The notes: generated by a model not told the origin, from the letters alone. A stretch of DNA of 64,000 bases from Microbacteriaceae bacterium PS02343 (GCA_029959365.1 JASCOA010000001.1:62001-126000), one strand, 5' to 3'. Numbered from the stretch's first letter, positions 17,112 to 25,759 are shown. Made by a program: numbers and translations.

Positions 17112-19109
17112 TCAGGCCTCCGTCGCGATGCGGCGGCGGCTGCGGGCGACGAGCGCGCCGCCGCCGGCGAGGAGGAGCACGGCGCCCGCGCCGATGGCGC
17201 CGGCGATCTGGGCTCCGGTGTCCGCGAGCCCGGCCGGCGATGCTGCCGCGGTCACGATCAGCGGGGTCTCCGCGACCGCACCCGAGCTGAGGCCCGTCAG
17301 CACGAGGGTGTGCGCGCCCGGCGTCGTATCGCGGGGGATCGTGACGGTCGCGACGACCGAGCCCTGCGCATCCGCCGCCACCGTCGCGAGACGGACGGGG
17401 TCGGAGTGCAGCTCGATGCGCACCTGCTCGCCGGCGTCGAAACCGCGAGCCGTGAGGCGCACCTCGCCGCCGGCCGCGACGCGGTCGGTGCTGGCGCCGA
17501 CCGTCGCGTTCTGCGGGGCTCCGGTGCCGGGCGTCGTGGGCGTCGTCGGGTTGGTGCCCGGGTCGACCGGGGTGGTCGGGTCGGTGGGATCAGTCGGGTC
17601 CGTCGGGTCCGTGGGATCGGTGGGATCGGTCGGGTCCGTGGGATCGGTCGGGTCCGTGGGATCGGTGGGATCCGTCGGGTCGACCGGCGCCGCCGCCAGC
17701 CCGTCGCGGGTCGAGCCGGGGCCGGCGGCCCACGCCTCGGCGTCGCTGACGACCTTCTCGCCGTCGGCGTCCTTCTCGATCGTGAAGGAGTCGAGCAGCG
17801 CGCCGTCGACGGTGCGCGACTCGACGTGCATCTCGCCTTCGAGCACGTCGACGGTCTGGAACAGCTGCACGTCGCGAGCGACGACCCGCTGGTTCGCACC
17901 GCTCGTGGTCCAGTTGCTGGTCTCGGGCGCATCCGGCACGTACATCTTCGGGCCGGCCACGCTCACCAGGTAGACCGGGCCCTCGTGCTCGCCCTCGCCC
18001 ATGCCGGCCTCGTTCGCGACGAGGTTGCCGCGGCCGTAGGCGTGGTCGTGGCCCTGCACGACGAGGTCGACGTCGTGCTCCTCGAGGATCGGCAGCCAGG
18101 CGTTGCGGATCGTCGCGTTGTCGCGGCCCGAGGTGACCGAGAAGAGCGGATGGTGGAAGTTCACGACCGTCCACTGGTTCGGGTTGTCCTCGAGCACCGA
18201 CTCGAGCCACGCGGTCTGGGTCGTGAGGCCCGGCTCCGAGAAGGCGAGGTTGGTGTCGAGCGTGATAAAGCGCACGCCCTGGTAGTCCGTGAAGTAGACG
18301 GTCTCCGCCATCCGAGCGTCGTCCGGCCCGTTGAGCGGGAACTCGAACTGCGTGCGCCAGTGCGTGCTGAGGCTGTTGCTCGGGTAGTACTCGTGGTTGC
18401 CGGCGGCGGCGATCTGGTTGCCGGTCGCGTTGGCGAAGCCCGCGGCGAGGTGCCACTCGCCCCACTCGTTGTCGGCGTTGTCGGTGTCGATCAGGTCGCC
18501 GACGTGCACGGTCATCCGCGCGTAGGGGCGGGCCTCGGTCGCCGCGCGGAGCGCGCGCGATGCGTAGGCCTTGTTGTCGTTCTGGGTGTCGCCCTGCACG
18601 ATGAAGCTGAAGCCGCCGACCTCATCGGAGGCCGTGGTGAACTCGTACCACTCGCTCCAGGTCTCGCCGTCGCCGACCCGGTACACGTAGGTGGTACCGG
18701 CCTCGAGCCCCTCGACCGTGGCCGTGTGGTGCTGCATCGAGTAGCCGAAGTTCGACGCCGTGGTCTGGCTCTGCTGCGCATCGACGGTCGTCGTGTCGCC
18801 CTCGGCGATCGGCGCGGTGCGGGTCGCCGTGTACTGCACCCGCGGCGTGGTCACCGCGGTCGAGGTGCGCCAGGTGAAGCTCTGACCGGTCGAGGGGTCG
18901 GCCGTCGGCGTGAGCGTCACGCGGTCCGGCGCCACGGTCGGCACGTAGACGGTGCCGGCGTCGACGGCGGGCGGTGCGCCCCCGCCGCCGGCGGCCGCGG
19001 CGACGCCGCCGCCAAGCAGGACGAGGCCCATGGCTGCGGTGAGGCAGCCCGCGGCCATCGCGGTGGATCGAGCGGAGCGGCGGGGAGTCCGCCGGTTCGG
19101 GTCGTTCAT
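17112..19109 (-). CDS. Cell-wall-anchored purple-acid-phosphatase-like protein with LAxTG-type sorting signal
   Basis: 665 residues from the ATG at 19109; longer open frames upstream are Arg-rich and lack a signal peptide. Order: signal peptide; fibronectin-like PAP N-domain; metallophosphoesterase domain with V-Q-G-D-T-Q, V-G-D-L-I-D, A-G-N-H-E-Y, F-H-H-P and Q-G-H-D-H-A-Y-G-R-G; (D-P-T)n linker near 473-512; a Gly/Thr/Pro linker; an Ig-like domain (about 525-620); then G-L-A-D-T-G, a hydrophobic helix and R-S-R-R-R. L-A-D-T-G fits the LAxTG motif of class E sortases. Its stop lies just before the start of the paralogous gene downstream, so the two form an operon. Likely role: extracellular phosphate-ester cleavage; substrate unknown. 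Confidence 0.87.
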   Translation of the reverse strand: MNDPNRRTPRRSARSTAMAAGCLTAAMGLVLLGGGVAAAAGGGGAPPAVDAGTVYVPTVAPDRVTLTPTADPSTGQSFTWRTSTAVTTPRVQYTATRTAPIAEGDTTTVDAQQSQTTASNFGYSMQHHTATVEGLEAGTTYVYRVGDGETWSEWYEFTTASDEVGGFSFIVQGDTQNDNKAYASRALRAATEARPYARMTVHVGDLIDTDNADNEWGEWHLAAGFANATGNQIAAAGNHEYYPSNSLSTHWRTQFEFPLNGPDDARMAETVYFTDYQGVRFITLDTNLAFSEPGLTTQTAWLESVLEDNPNQWTVVNFHHPLFSVTSGRDNATIRNAWLPILEEHDVDLVVQGHDHAYGRGNLVANEAGMGEGEHEGPVYLVSVAGPKMYVPDAPETSNWTTSGANQRVVARDVQLFQTVDVLEGEMHVESRTVDGALLDSFTIEKDADGEKVVSDAEAWAAGPGSTRDGLAAAPVDPTDPTDPTDPTDPTDPTDPTDPTDPTDPTDPTDPTTPVDPGTNPTTPTTPGTGAPQNATVGASTDRVAAGGEVRLTARGFDAGEQVRIELHSDPVRLATVAADAQGSVVATVTIPRDTTPGAHTLVLTGLSSGAVAETPLIVTAAASPAGLADTGAQIAGAIGAGAVLLLAGGGALVARSRRRIATEA

Positions 19110-19374
19110 GGGGAGCGACGACGCCTTTCGGTGACGCGCGGCGCCTCGGCGGCGCGCGGAACGGGAGGGGGAACGTGAACGTGCAGCGTGAGCGCAGCTC
19201 GGAGCCGGCCTCGGGAAGGCTAGGGATCCGCTGGGTTCGCGCGGCAGTGTCGGCACCCGTTCTTCGCCGAGTGTTAACCGCTTGACGCACTGAGCGGTGG
19301 AAACCACCCGGCGACACGCCCCCGCGGCCATCGGGCGTTCATCCGACGGGGGCCACCCCCTCTGGGGGTCGCGC

Positions 19375-19860
19375 TCAGCCCTCCAGCACCTTGCGGGCGA
19401 AACCGCGCACGTTCTCGCCGAGCACGTCGATGCGGCGCCGCCGCTCCGCCTCGAGGTCGAAGCCGACGTAGGCGAGGGTCGGCCGCTTGCGCACGTTCGC
19501 CGAGCACTCGAAGCCCGAGCAGGCCAGGGTGCCGACGGTGTCGCCCTTGCGGCCCGCCGCGCCCGCGCGCTTCGCCGAGAAGAAGACGACCTCGTTCGGC
19601 AGCTGCACGTCCTCGCACCAGACGCACTGCGGGCGGGTGCGGGTCGGCGCCTCGGCCTGGCGCAGCGCGACGCCGACGAGCTGGTCGTCGAGCTCGATCA
19701 CGACGAAGCCGAGCGCGGGCGACTTGCGGTCGCGCCAGCCGAGGTAGTCGAGCGCCTCCCAGTCGACGGCGTCGAGGTCGGGCAGGGGGATGGCTTCGCG
19801 TTCTCGCTTCGAGACGTTGACGAAGCATGCGCGCAGGCGCGCAGGATCGATGGGTCGCAT
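19375..19860 (-). CDS. FBP-domain (FusB/EF-G-binding C-terminal type) zinc protein
   Basis: 161 residues. It carries a treble-clef-like pair C-V-W-C-E-D and C-S-G-F-E-C-S, giving the four-cysteine zinc site of the FBP domain, with conserved W-R-D-R-K-S and V-F-F-S-A-K-R around it. FusB-family proteins with this zinc domain bind elongation factor G; free-standing actinobacterial versions are annotated as EF-G-binding proteins, but resistance function should not be assumed. The start M-R-P-I-D at 19860 with GAGGA upstream is preferred over a long upstream frame. A short stem ACCCCC-TCT-GGGGGT at 19355-19369 lies behind the stop. Confidence 0.82.
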   Translation of the reverse strand: MRPIDPARLRACFVNVSKREREAIPLPDLDAVDWEALDYLGWRDRKSPALGFVVIELDDQLVGVALRQAEAPTRTRPQCVWCEDVQLPNEVVFFSAKRAGAAGRKGDTVGTLACSGFECSANVRKRPTLAYVGFDLEAERRRRIDVLGENVRGFARKVLEG

Positions 19861-20053
19861 GAGGGTCCTCAGGTTCGTGCCCGCGCAGCGAGGCGGGCGG
19901 TGCTCGTGATCGGTGGAGGGAGGCGTGCGCCTACCTGCCGCCGGCGCGGAGAGCGCCGGGGACCTCCTCGAGACGATGGGACCGCATCCGCTCAGAGTAC
20001 GCCCGCGCTCGCGGGCTACCGCCCGTTCACCACCTGTGGATAGCGTGAGCGGC

Positions 20054-21457
20054 ATGAGCCAGGACGGCACGCCGCACATCCCCACCACCGCGAACACGGG
20101 CGCGGTCGCCGCCATGGGCCTCGATCTGCAGGAGGGCAAGGTCGTGCCCCGCAAGCAGGTCGTCTCCTGGGCGCTCTGGGACTGGGCGACGCAGCCCTTC
20201 AACTCCGTCATCCTCACCTTCGTCTTCACGGCGCTCTACCTCACGACCGATACCTTCCTGGCGCCCGACCTCGCGGCGCTGCCGGACGGCTCGGAGGTCA
20301 AGGACCGTGCGATCGCCGAGCTCACCAGCGGACTCGGCCTCGCCTCCACGGTCGCCGGCCTCGCGATCGCGCTCATCGCCCCCGTGCTCGGCCAGCGCGC
20401 CGACGCCGCCGGCAAGCGCAAGTTCTGGCTGCTCGCCTACACCTTCGTGCTCATCGCCGTCACGGCGAGCCTCTTCTTCGTCGAGGGCCAGCCGAGCTTC
20501 TTCCAGCTCGGTGCCTGGCTCGTCGCCGTCGGCACGATCTTCAGCGAGCTGGCCGCGGTCAACTACAACGCCATGCTCGTGCAGGTCTCGACCCCGTCGA
20601 CGGTCGGCCGCGTGAGCGGGCTCGGATGGGGGCTCGGCTACGTCGGCGGCATCATCGCGCTGGTCATCGTCGTCGCCGCGTACACGCTCGACTGGTTCGG
20701 GCTGCCCCAGGAGAACGGCCTGCCGTTCCGCCTGGTCGCGGTCGGCTGCGCGATCTGGATGCTCGTGTTCCTCATCCCCTTCATCCGCAACGTGCCCGAG
20801 GTGCCGCAGGAGGTGCGCCGCGAGAAGGTGAACTTCTTCGCCAGCTACCGCGTGCTCTGGAACGACGTCGTGGACCTCTGGCGCTCCAGCCGCCCGACCT
20901 TCTGGTTCCTGCTCGCCAGCGCCGTCTACCGGGACGGCCTCGCCGCCGTGTTCACCTTCGGCGCGGTGATCGCCAGCACCGTCTTCGGCTTCGAGTTCCT
21001 CGAGGTCGTGATCTTCGGCATCGCCGCCAACCTGGTCGCCGGTGTCAGCACGATCATCGCGGGCCGCTACGACGACCGCTTCGGCGCCAAGGCCGTCATC
21101 GTCACCGCGCTGGTCGGCCTCGTCGTCTCGGGCCTCGCGGTGTTCCTGCTGCGCGACGCGGGCACGATCGTGTTCTGGATCTTCGGCCTGGCGCTCTGCC
21201 TCTTCGTCGGCCCGGCGCAGGCCTCGAGCCGCGCGCTGCTCGCCCGCGTGAGCCCCGCCGGCCGCGAGGGCGCGATCTTCGGCCTCTACGCCACCACCGG
21301 GCGCGCCGCGAGCTTCATCGCCCCGGGCCTCTGGACCCTCTTCATCGCCCTCGCCGGCTCCACCGCCTGGGGCGTGCTCGGCATCGTCATCGTGCTCGCC
21401 GTCGGCCTCGTGCTGCTGCTCCTGGTGCGCCTGCCCAAGCACGTCCGCCGGGCGTAG
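20054..21457 (+). CDS. UMF1/Atg22-type major facilitator superfamily transporter
   Basis: 467 residues with about 12 hydrophobic segments. It begins in the cytoplasm with V-V-S-W-A-L-W-D-W-A-T-Q-P-F-N-S, the signature of the UMF1 family (the bacterial relatives of vacuolar amino-acid effluxer Atg22). Other conserved blocks are A-P-V-L-G-Q-R-A-D, G-L-G-W-G-L-G-Y-V-G-G and G-P-A-Q-A-S-S-R-A-L-L. Substrate is not known; efflux of amino acids or small metabolites is a guess from the eukaryotic relatives. The ATG lies seven bases after TAGCGT (20041-20046), a leaderless-type promoter. Single gene, convergent with the acetyltransferase downstream. Confidence 0.88.
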   Translation: MSQDGTPHIPTTANTGAVAAMGLDLQEGKVVPRKQVVSWALWDWATQPFNSVILTFVFTALYLTTDTFLAPDLAALPDGSEVKDRAIAELTSGLGLASTVAGLAIALIAPVLGQRADAAGKRKFWLLAYTFVLIAVTASLFFVEGQPSFFQLGAWLVAVGTIFSELAAVNYNAMLVQVSTPSTVGRVSGLGWGLGYVGGIIALVIVVAAYTLDWFGLPQENGLPFRLVAVGCAIWMLVFLIPFIRNVPEVPQEVRREKVNFFASYRVLWNDVVDLWRSSRPTFWFLLASAVYRDGLAAVFTFGAVIASTVFGFEFLEVVIFGIAANLVAGVSTIIAGRYDDRFGAKAVIVTALVGLVVSGLAVFLLRDAGTIVFWIFGLALCLFVGPAQASSRALLARVSPAGREGAIFGLYATTGRAASFIAPGLWTLFIALAGSTAWGVLGIVIVLAVGLVLLLLVRLPKHVRRA

Positions 21458-21519
21458 CCAGAGTCGGGGCAGCTCGGCTTCGGCACCCCGTCCCGCACGT
21501 CTCGATCCGGCGCCGCCCC

Positions 21520-21629
21520 CTTCCGATCTGAAGGAGATCGCCGAGTACGAGCGGATGCATTCCCCGCGCTGTCCGGCACCACCCTCGTCAGCGAGGCGAG
21601 GCACGCGCGGATCTCCTTCAGACCGGAAG
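21520..21629. repeat. Long inverted repeat in a convergent intergenic region
   Basis: Arms 21520-21539 and 21610-21629 are 20 nt long and complementary except at one position, with a 70-nt loop. They lie between two convergent genes (stops at 21457 and 21672), so a bidirectional termination or mRNA-end role is possible. No U-run is present. Confidence 0.6.
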
Positions 21630-21671
21630 AGGAACGAGAGCGAGCGGCGGATGCGGCCGGCGCGGGACCGC

Positions 21672-22250
21672 TCAGCCCGCGACGTGCTCCGGACGCAGCT
21701 CGAAGAGCAGCGAGACGCCGCCGTACCAGGGGTCGTCGAGCACTCCGCGCTCCTCGGCCCCGAGCCGCCGCGCGACGCCCGCTGAGGGCGCGTTGTCGTC
21801 GTACATGTCGATGACGAGCCGCTCGAGGCCGCCGGCGAAGGCGGCGCGCGCCAGCTTCCGCGCGGCCTCGGTCGCGTAGCCGCGCCCGCCGGCATCGGGG
21901 TGCAGCCGCCAGCCGATCTCGTACTCGCCGACGAAGCCGCTCGACACCGCCGGATCCGCCGAGGCGGAGTCCGCGAGCCGCACCAGCCGCTGCACGCCGA
22001 CGCCGCCGATCGTGCGACCGGAGGCTCGCTCGACGATCGCCCACTGCAGGGCCAGCGGGTCCGCATCCGTCATCGCGTTCCGGCGGTCGATCCACTCCCG
22101 CGCCTGCGCGAGGTCGCTCATGGGCGTGAACGGCGGGTTGTCGAGCCAGCGGATCACGTCCATGCGCGAGTGGATGTCGAGCACCGACTCGAGGTCTCCC
22201 TGCGAGGAGGGGTCGAAGGGGCGCAGGATCAGCCGCTCGGTCTCGTGCAT
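21672..22250 (-). CDS. GNAT-family N-acetyltransferase (RimJ/RimL-like)
   Basis: 192 residues. It opens with E-T-E-R-L-I-L-R-P-F, the standard first strand of RimJ/RimL-like acetyltransferases, and contains the acetyl-CoA pyrophosphate-binding R-G-Y-A-T-E-A-A near residues 126-133 and the late N-A-P-S-A-G-V-A-R-R-L-G-A. Members acetylate ribosomal-protein N-termini, antibiotics or small amines; the substrate here is unknown. The start is six bases after CAGAAT (22257-22262, minus strand), close to the leaderless spacing. Confidence 0.85.
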   Translation of the reverse strand: MHETERLILRPFDPSSQGDLESVLDIHSRMDVIRWLDNPPFTPMSDLAQAREWIDRRNAMTDADPLALQWAIVERASGRTIGGVGVQRLVRLADSASADPAVSSGFVGEYEIGWRLHPDAGGRGYATEAARKLARAAFAGGLERLVIDMYDDNAPSAGVARRLGAEERGVLDDPWYGGVSLLFELRPEHVAG

Positions 22251-22313
22251 CCGATCATTCTGACGAGGACGCGCTGGGCAGCACCTCGGTGCGGGCCGCG
22301 CGGGCGGAGCGTC

Positions 22314-22904
22314 TCAGCCCGCGATGCCCGCCTGGTGCGCCTCGTCCACGACTGCTTCGAGCGGCGAGCCGTTGACGGTCTCGACCGTCCAGACGTCGCC
22401 GGCGAGCGAGAAGGTCGACACCGAGCCGTTGAGGATGCCCGGCACCGTGCGCCCGGCGAGATCGGCGAGCGTGTAGCGGATGAGCGTGCCGTGGCAGACG
22501 ATCAGCACGTCGGCGTCCGGGTAGTCGGCGGCGACCTTCGCCAGGCCGGCGCGGCCGCGCGCGACGACATCGGCGAGCGGCTCGGCGTCGGGGTAGTCCC
22601 GCTTCGGGTAGGCGGCCATGTTGGCGCTCGACGGCGCACCCTCGAGGGGGCCGTAGTCGCGCTCGATGAGCTCGGGGTATGCCGGGCCGAGCTCGAGACC
22701 GAGGCGCTCGGCGATGATCGACGCCGTCTCGCGAGCCCGGGAGAGCGGCGAGCTGACGATCGCCGTCCAGGGCCCTCCGGCGAGCGCCGCGGCCGCCTCG
22801 ACGGCCTGCTCGCGGCCCGTGTCGTTGAGCGGGATGTCGCTGGCACCCTGCAGCTTGTCGTTGAGGTTCCAGTCGGTCTGGCCGTGGCGGATGAAGGCGT
22901 ACAC
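22314..22904 (-). CDS. Histidine-phosphatase-family (phosphoglycerate-mutase-like) enzyme
   Basis: About 196 residues starting at a GTG with GGAGGG just before it. The catalytic R-H-G motif (F-I-R-H-G-Q-T-D-W-N) is close to the N-terminus. The second arginine lies in S-S-P-L-S-R-A-R-E-T, the acid E-R-D-Y-G-P-L-E-G in the middle, and the second catalytic His in V-C-H-G-T-L-I-R. Such proteins remove phosphate from small metabolites or act as mutases; the short length favours a broad phosphatase over true glycolytic mutase. A longer upstream frame is rejected because the RHG motif should be near the N-terminus. Confidence 0.87.
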   Translation of the reverse strand: MYAFIRHGQTDWNLNDKLQGASDIPLNDTGREQAVEAAAALAGGPWTAIVSSPLSRARETASIIAERLGLELGPAYPELIERDYGPLEGAPSSANMAAYPKRDYPDAEPLADVVARGRAGLAKVAADYPDADVLIVCHGTLIRYTLADLAGRTVPGILNGSVSTFSLAGDVWTVETVNGSPLEAVVDEAHQAGIAG

Positions 22905-22994
22905 CCCTCCATTCTCCTCGCGCGGCGCGGCGGTGGGGACCGCCCGGGGCCCCGCCCCGCGCATCCGCTCGGCCCGCCCCGCTAGATTGCACGG

Positions 22995-23432
22995 ATGCGA
23001 GGCCCGACGGTTGCTCCCCGCGAGCGCCGTCCGATCGCGCTCGCGGTGCTCGCCGCGTACCTCGTCGGCCTGCTCGTGGTGGTGCTCTGGCCCCAGCACG
23101 TCGACCGCGACCTCGTGCCCCTCATCGAGCGGGTGCACGAGCTGTTCCCGCCGATCACGCACGCGCGGGTCGAGTTCGCCGCCAACGTGCTGCTCTTCGT
23201 GCCGCCCGCGGCCCTGCTCGCGAGCGTGCTGCGCCGTCGCCGCTGGGTCGTCGCCCCGCTCGGCTTCGCCGCCTCCGCCGTCATCGAGACGGTGCAGGAT
23301 GCGCTGCTGCCCGGTCGCACGGCCGACCTGCGCGACGTGCTCGCGAACGGCACCGGCGCCGTGCTCGGCCTGCTGCTGACCCTGGCGATCGAGCGGATGC
23401 GCACCCGCCGATCCGAAGCGGCCAACCGCTAG
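22995..23432 (+). CDS. VanZ-like membrane protein
   Basis: 145 residues with about four membrane segments. It shows the VanZ-family blocks E-F-A-A-N-V-L-L-F-V-P-P-A and the later acidic/Gln-rich segment V-I-E-T-V-Q-D ... R-T-A-D-L-R-D-V-L-A-N-G-T-G-A-V-L-G. VanZ itself gives low-level teicoplanin resistance in enterococci, but free-standing members are widespread and of unknown role. The ATG is six bases after TAGATT (22983-22988), a leaderless-type start. Its 3' end overlaps the convergent lipoprotein gene by four bases. Confidence 0.82.
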   Translation: MRGPTVAPRERRPIALAVLAAYLVGLLVVVLWPQHVDRDLVPLIERVHELFPPITHARVEFAANVLLFVPPAALLASVLRRRRWVVAPLGFAASAVIETVQDALLPGRTADLRDVLANGTGAVLGLLLTLAIERMRTRRSEAANR

Positions 23433-24247
23433 GAGCGCGCCGGGGCCCGGAGCGCCTGGGTGCTGCCGGGGCGCAGGTTCGGGTGGTCCGTCGCCCCGCC
23501 GAGGTTGGGGTTGCAGTACACGAAGTCGTCCATCGCGAGGCCGAAGCGCTCCGCTACGGCGCGCGAGTCGTCGCCCTCCGCGACCACGTAACCGAGCAGA
23601 CCCGTGTCATCCGAGGTCGTCGTGCCGGTCGCGCCCTCGCTCGGGCCTCCGTCGACGACCGGAGGCAGCTCGTGGAAGACGGGCAGAGTCCAGGTGAGCG
23701 GCGCGTGAGCCAGCACCGAATTAAAGCATCCACGGCTCGGCAAACGCTCGTCGAAGCTCTGCACCACGAATTCGTCGAAGTGCGCGGGGTCCTGGAAACC
23801 GCGCTCCGTCGGGTCCACCATTCCCTCGGACCAGTGCTGCGAGAACCGTCCATCGACGACGACCTGGGTCCCGAAGCTCGGTGGGCCGGTCAGATTGTCG
23901 CTGCAATCGACCTCGCCACCGAGGGGCTCCGGCGAGAGACGGATCTGCGGGCGCTCTTCCACATCGCTCGAGTAGCCCGTGACGTCGATCTGGTAGGTGC
24001 CATTGCCGTTCGCGACGATCGCGACCTCGCCCGTCGTCGTCCCCAGTCGCGCGACGAGCGACCCCGTTGCGACGATCGTCCCGGCCGCCACGAGCGGCGT
24101 CGTCGTCGCCTCGGTAGCCGTCGGCACGGGCGACGAGTCGACCGGCATGTCGTACTCGACCGTCGGCTCCGGTTCCGCCACCCCCGTGCATCCCGTCAGC
24201 AGCAGCCCCGTCGCGATCGCGACGGCGATGATCGGCGCAGCGCGCAT
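23429..24247 (-). CDS. Secreted lipoprotein with a C-terminal LysM-like domain
   Basis: 272 residues. The signal peptide ends in the lipobox L-L-T-G-C, followed by a Thr/Pro/Glu linker. A central beta-rich domain has two widely spaced cysteines. A C-terminal segment (G-Y-V-V-A-E-G-D-D-S-R-A-V-A-E-R-F-G) resembles a LysM peptidoglycan-binding module and ends L-R-P-G-S-T. It is probably anchored at the membrane and touches the wall. GGGGGACGG precedes the ATG at 24247. The gene lies directly behind crtEb but has no carotenoid link. Confidence 0.72.
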   Translation of the reverse strand: MRAAPIIAVAIATGLLLTGCTGVAEPEPTVEYDMPVDSSPVPTATEATTTPLVAAGTIVATGSLVARLGTTTGEVAIVANGNGTYQIDVTGYSSDVEERPQIRLSPEPLGGEVDCSDNLTGPPSFGTQVVVDGRFSQHWSEGMVDPTERGFQDPAHFDEFVVQSFDERLPSRGCFNSVLAHAPLTWTLPVFHELPPVVDGGPSEGATGTTTSDDTGLLGYVVAEGDDSRAVAERFGLAMDDFVYCNPNLGGATDHPNLRPGSTQALRAPARS

Positions 24248-24273
24248 CCGTCCCCCGTTCCCCAGGCGAGAAC

Positions 24274-25140
24274 CTACAACCCGAACGTCACCGTCGCGAT
24301 GATGAGCATCGTCACGAGCGCTCCCGTGGCGTAGTTGAGCCAGAGGAACCGCTTCCAGCCGCGGTTCGCGCTCTCCGCATCCGCTTCGCGCACCGACCAC
24401 CAGGGCAGGATGCTCACGGCGTAGGGCAGCGCGAGCACGGCGGCCCAGGCCGCGGGCGGCCCGGTGAGCGCGAGCAGCACTCCGGCGGCCACGTACAGCA
24501 GCACCGAGAGCTTCACCGTGGGCGCGGCGCCGATCACGGTGGCGATCGAGCCGATGCCGCCCTCGCGGTCGGCGATGATGTCCTGCACAGCGCCGAAGGC
24601 GTGACTCGCCATGCCCCAGAGGAAGAAGGCGCCGAGGATCATCCAGGCCTTGGCGTCGAAGGCCCCGCCGGCCAGCGCGAGACCGTAGACGGCCGGGCTC
24701 ACGAAGTGGGTGCTCGAGGTGAGCGAGTCGAGGAACGGCCGCTCCTTGAAGCGCAGCACGGGCGCCGAGTAGGCGATCACCGCGAAGACGCTCACGGCCA
24801 GCACGACCCACGACAGCGCGCTGCCGAGCACGACGAGCGCGACGAGGAACGGCAGGTTGGTGATCAGCACCGCCCAGAGCGTGGTGCGGTGGAAGCGCCG
24901 GTCGAGCAGCGCGCCCTCCACGCCGCCCTTGCGCGGGTTGCGCAGGTCGCTCTCGTAGTCGAAGACGTCGTTGATGCCGTACATAGCCAGGTTGTAGGGC
25001 ACGAGGAAGTAGATCGTGCCGATCACCCAGGCCAGGTCGATGCCGCCGGCGACCAGCAGGTACGCCACGGCGAAGGGGTAGGCCGTGTTGACCCAGCTGA
25101 GCGGGCGGCTGGAGAGCAGCAGGGCGCGGAGGGTGCTCAC
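24274..25140 (-). CDS. crtEb: Lycopene elongase, UbiA-type prenyltransferase of C50 carotenoid synthesis
   Basis: 288 residues, polytopic. The UbiA aspartate motif N-D-V-F-D-Y-E-S-D lies near residues 55-63, and the second Asp-rich loop D-I-I-A-D-R-E-G-G near 185. In this gene context the enzyme adds two C5 units from DMAPP to lycopene, giving flavuxanthin-like C50 intermediates. The GTG start at 25140 overlaps the crtYf stop (GTGA), showing translational coupling; it is the last gene of the operon. Closely related UbiA proteins exist elsewhere, but the context is decisive. Confidence 0.93.
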   Translation of the reverse strand: MSTLRALLLSSRPLSWVNTAYPFAVAYLLVAGGIDLAWVIGTIYFLVPYNLAMYGINDVFDYESDLRNPRKGGVEGALLDRRFHRTTLWAVLITNLPFLVALVVLGSALSWVVLAVSVFAVIAYSAPVLRFKERPFLDSLTSSTHFVSPAVYGLALAGGAFDAKAWMILGAFFLWGMASHAFGAVQDIIADREGGIGSIATVIGAAPTVKLSVLLYVAAGVLLALTGPPAAWAAVLALPYAVSILPWWSVREADAESANRGWKRFLWLNYATGALVTMLIIATVTFGL

Positions 25141-25448
25141 GACGGGTCCTTCTTCCGTGACGGGGGCAGCAGGTTCCAGAGCGCCGGCAGCATGACGACC
25201 GCCGCGATCGCGTAGGCGAAGTCCTCGAGCGGCGCGATGCCGATGAACTGCCCGCTGATGCGGTCGGGGTCGTACGCCACCAGGCCGACGCCGATCATCA
25301 CGTTGTCGAACACCGCCGTCATGATGAGCAGGATCAGAGCGGATGCGAGCAGCGGCTTCCACCGCGGCGAGCGCCGCCGTGCCACAGCGAGCACGACGAC
25401 GGCCGCGACGACGGCGAGGAAGACCGCGTTGAGGGCCCAGTACGTCAC
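25137..25448 (-). CDS. crtYf: C50 carotenoid cyclase subunit (lycopene-cyclase-domain protein)
   Basis: 103 residues with three membrane segments and the conserved I-A-P-L-E-D-F-A-Y region (P-x-E-D/E motif) of heterodimeric carotenoid cyclases. It works with the preceding small protein to close the ionone rings of the C50 precursor at the membrane. Whether epsilon, gamma or beta rings form cannot be read from sequence. It overlaps both neighbours by four bases (crtYe upstream, crtEb downstream). Confidence 0.9.
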   Translation of the reverse strand: MTYWALNAVFLAVVAAVVVLAVARRRSPRWKPLLASALILLIMTAVFDNVMIGVGLVAYDPDRISGQFIGIAPLEDFAYAIAAVVMLPALWNLLPPSRKKDPS

Positions 25449-25759
25449 GCGCGCACCGCCTTGCGGTCGAAGGCGCCGTAGAGGTTCATCGTCAGGTAGC
25501 AGAGCAGGGTGAGGAAGAAGACCTCCTCGACGGGCAGCTCCGGCGCGATCTGCAGGCCCGTCATGAAGGCCGTCTCGCCGCGGAAGAAGACGCCGAGTCC
25601 GATGCCGAAGAGGTCCCAGATCAGGAAGAACAGCACGCCGGCGGGCAGCACGATCGCCGCGCGGCGGGCGTCGCGCCAGAAGAACAGCCGGAAGCGCCGG
25701 TCGAGCATCACCATGCCGGTGATCGAGATGCCGAGGGCGAGCAGGTACAGCGCGCCCAT
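25445..25759 (-). CDS. crtYe: C50 carotenoid cyclase subunit (lycopene-cyclase-domain protein)
   Basis: 104 residues, three membrane segments, and the partner motif P-E-L-P-V-E-E-V-F-F. It is the first half of the heterodimeric cyclase and starts exactly at the crtI stop (TGATG). The pair of roughly 100-residue subunits in this order is the hallmark of actinobacterial C50 carotenoid loci; neither subunit alone is expected to be active. Confidence 0.9.
   Translation of the reverse strand: MGALYLLALGISITGMVMLDRRFRLFFWRDARRAAIVLPAGVLFFLIWDLFGIGLGVFFRGETAFMTGLQIAPELPVEEVFFLTLLCYLTMNLYGAFDRKAVRA

Noticed and set aside
17572-17690. Regularly repeated short units that could look like a CRISPR array or minisatellite
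   Set aside because: They encode the (D-P-T)n linker of a surface protein; unit length is 9 bases and there are no spacers. No CRISPR array was seen in the window.
14944-17973. A 1009-codon open frame on the plus strand
   Set aside because: It is the antisense of the two phosphatase genes, lacks any motif, and is explained by the high-GC third-codon bias.
19375-19860. FBP-domain protein considered as fusidic-acid resistance (FusB)
   Set aside because: Only the zinc-domain family is recognised; similarity does not show ribosome rescue from fusidic acid.
21519-21640. Similarity of CTTCCGATCT and CGGAAGAG to sequencing-adapter ends
   Set aside because: Only parts of the adapter core match, mismatches are present and the flanks look genomic; treated as coincidence.
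22995-23432. VanZ-like gene considered as glycopeptide resistance
   Set aside because: No vanHAX or VanS/R genes are near; stand-alone VanZ-like proteins are common and not evidence of resistance.
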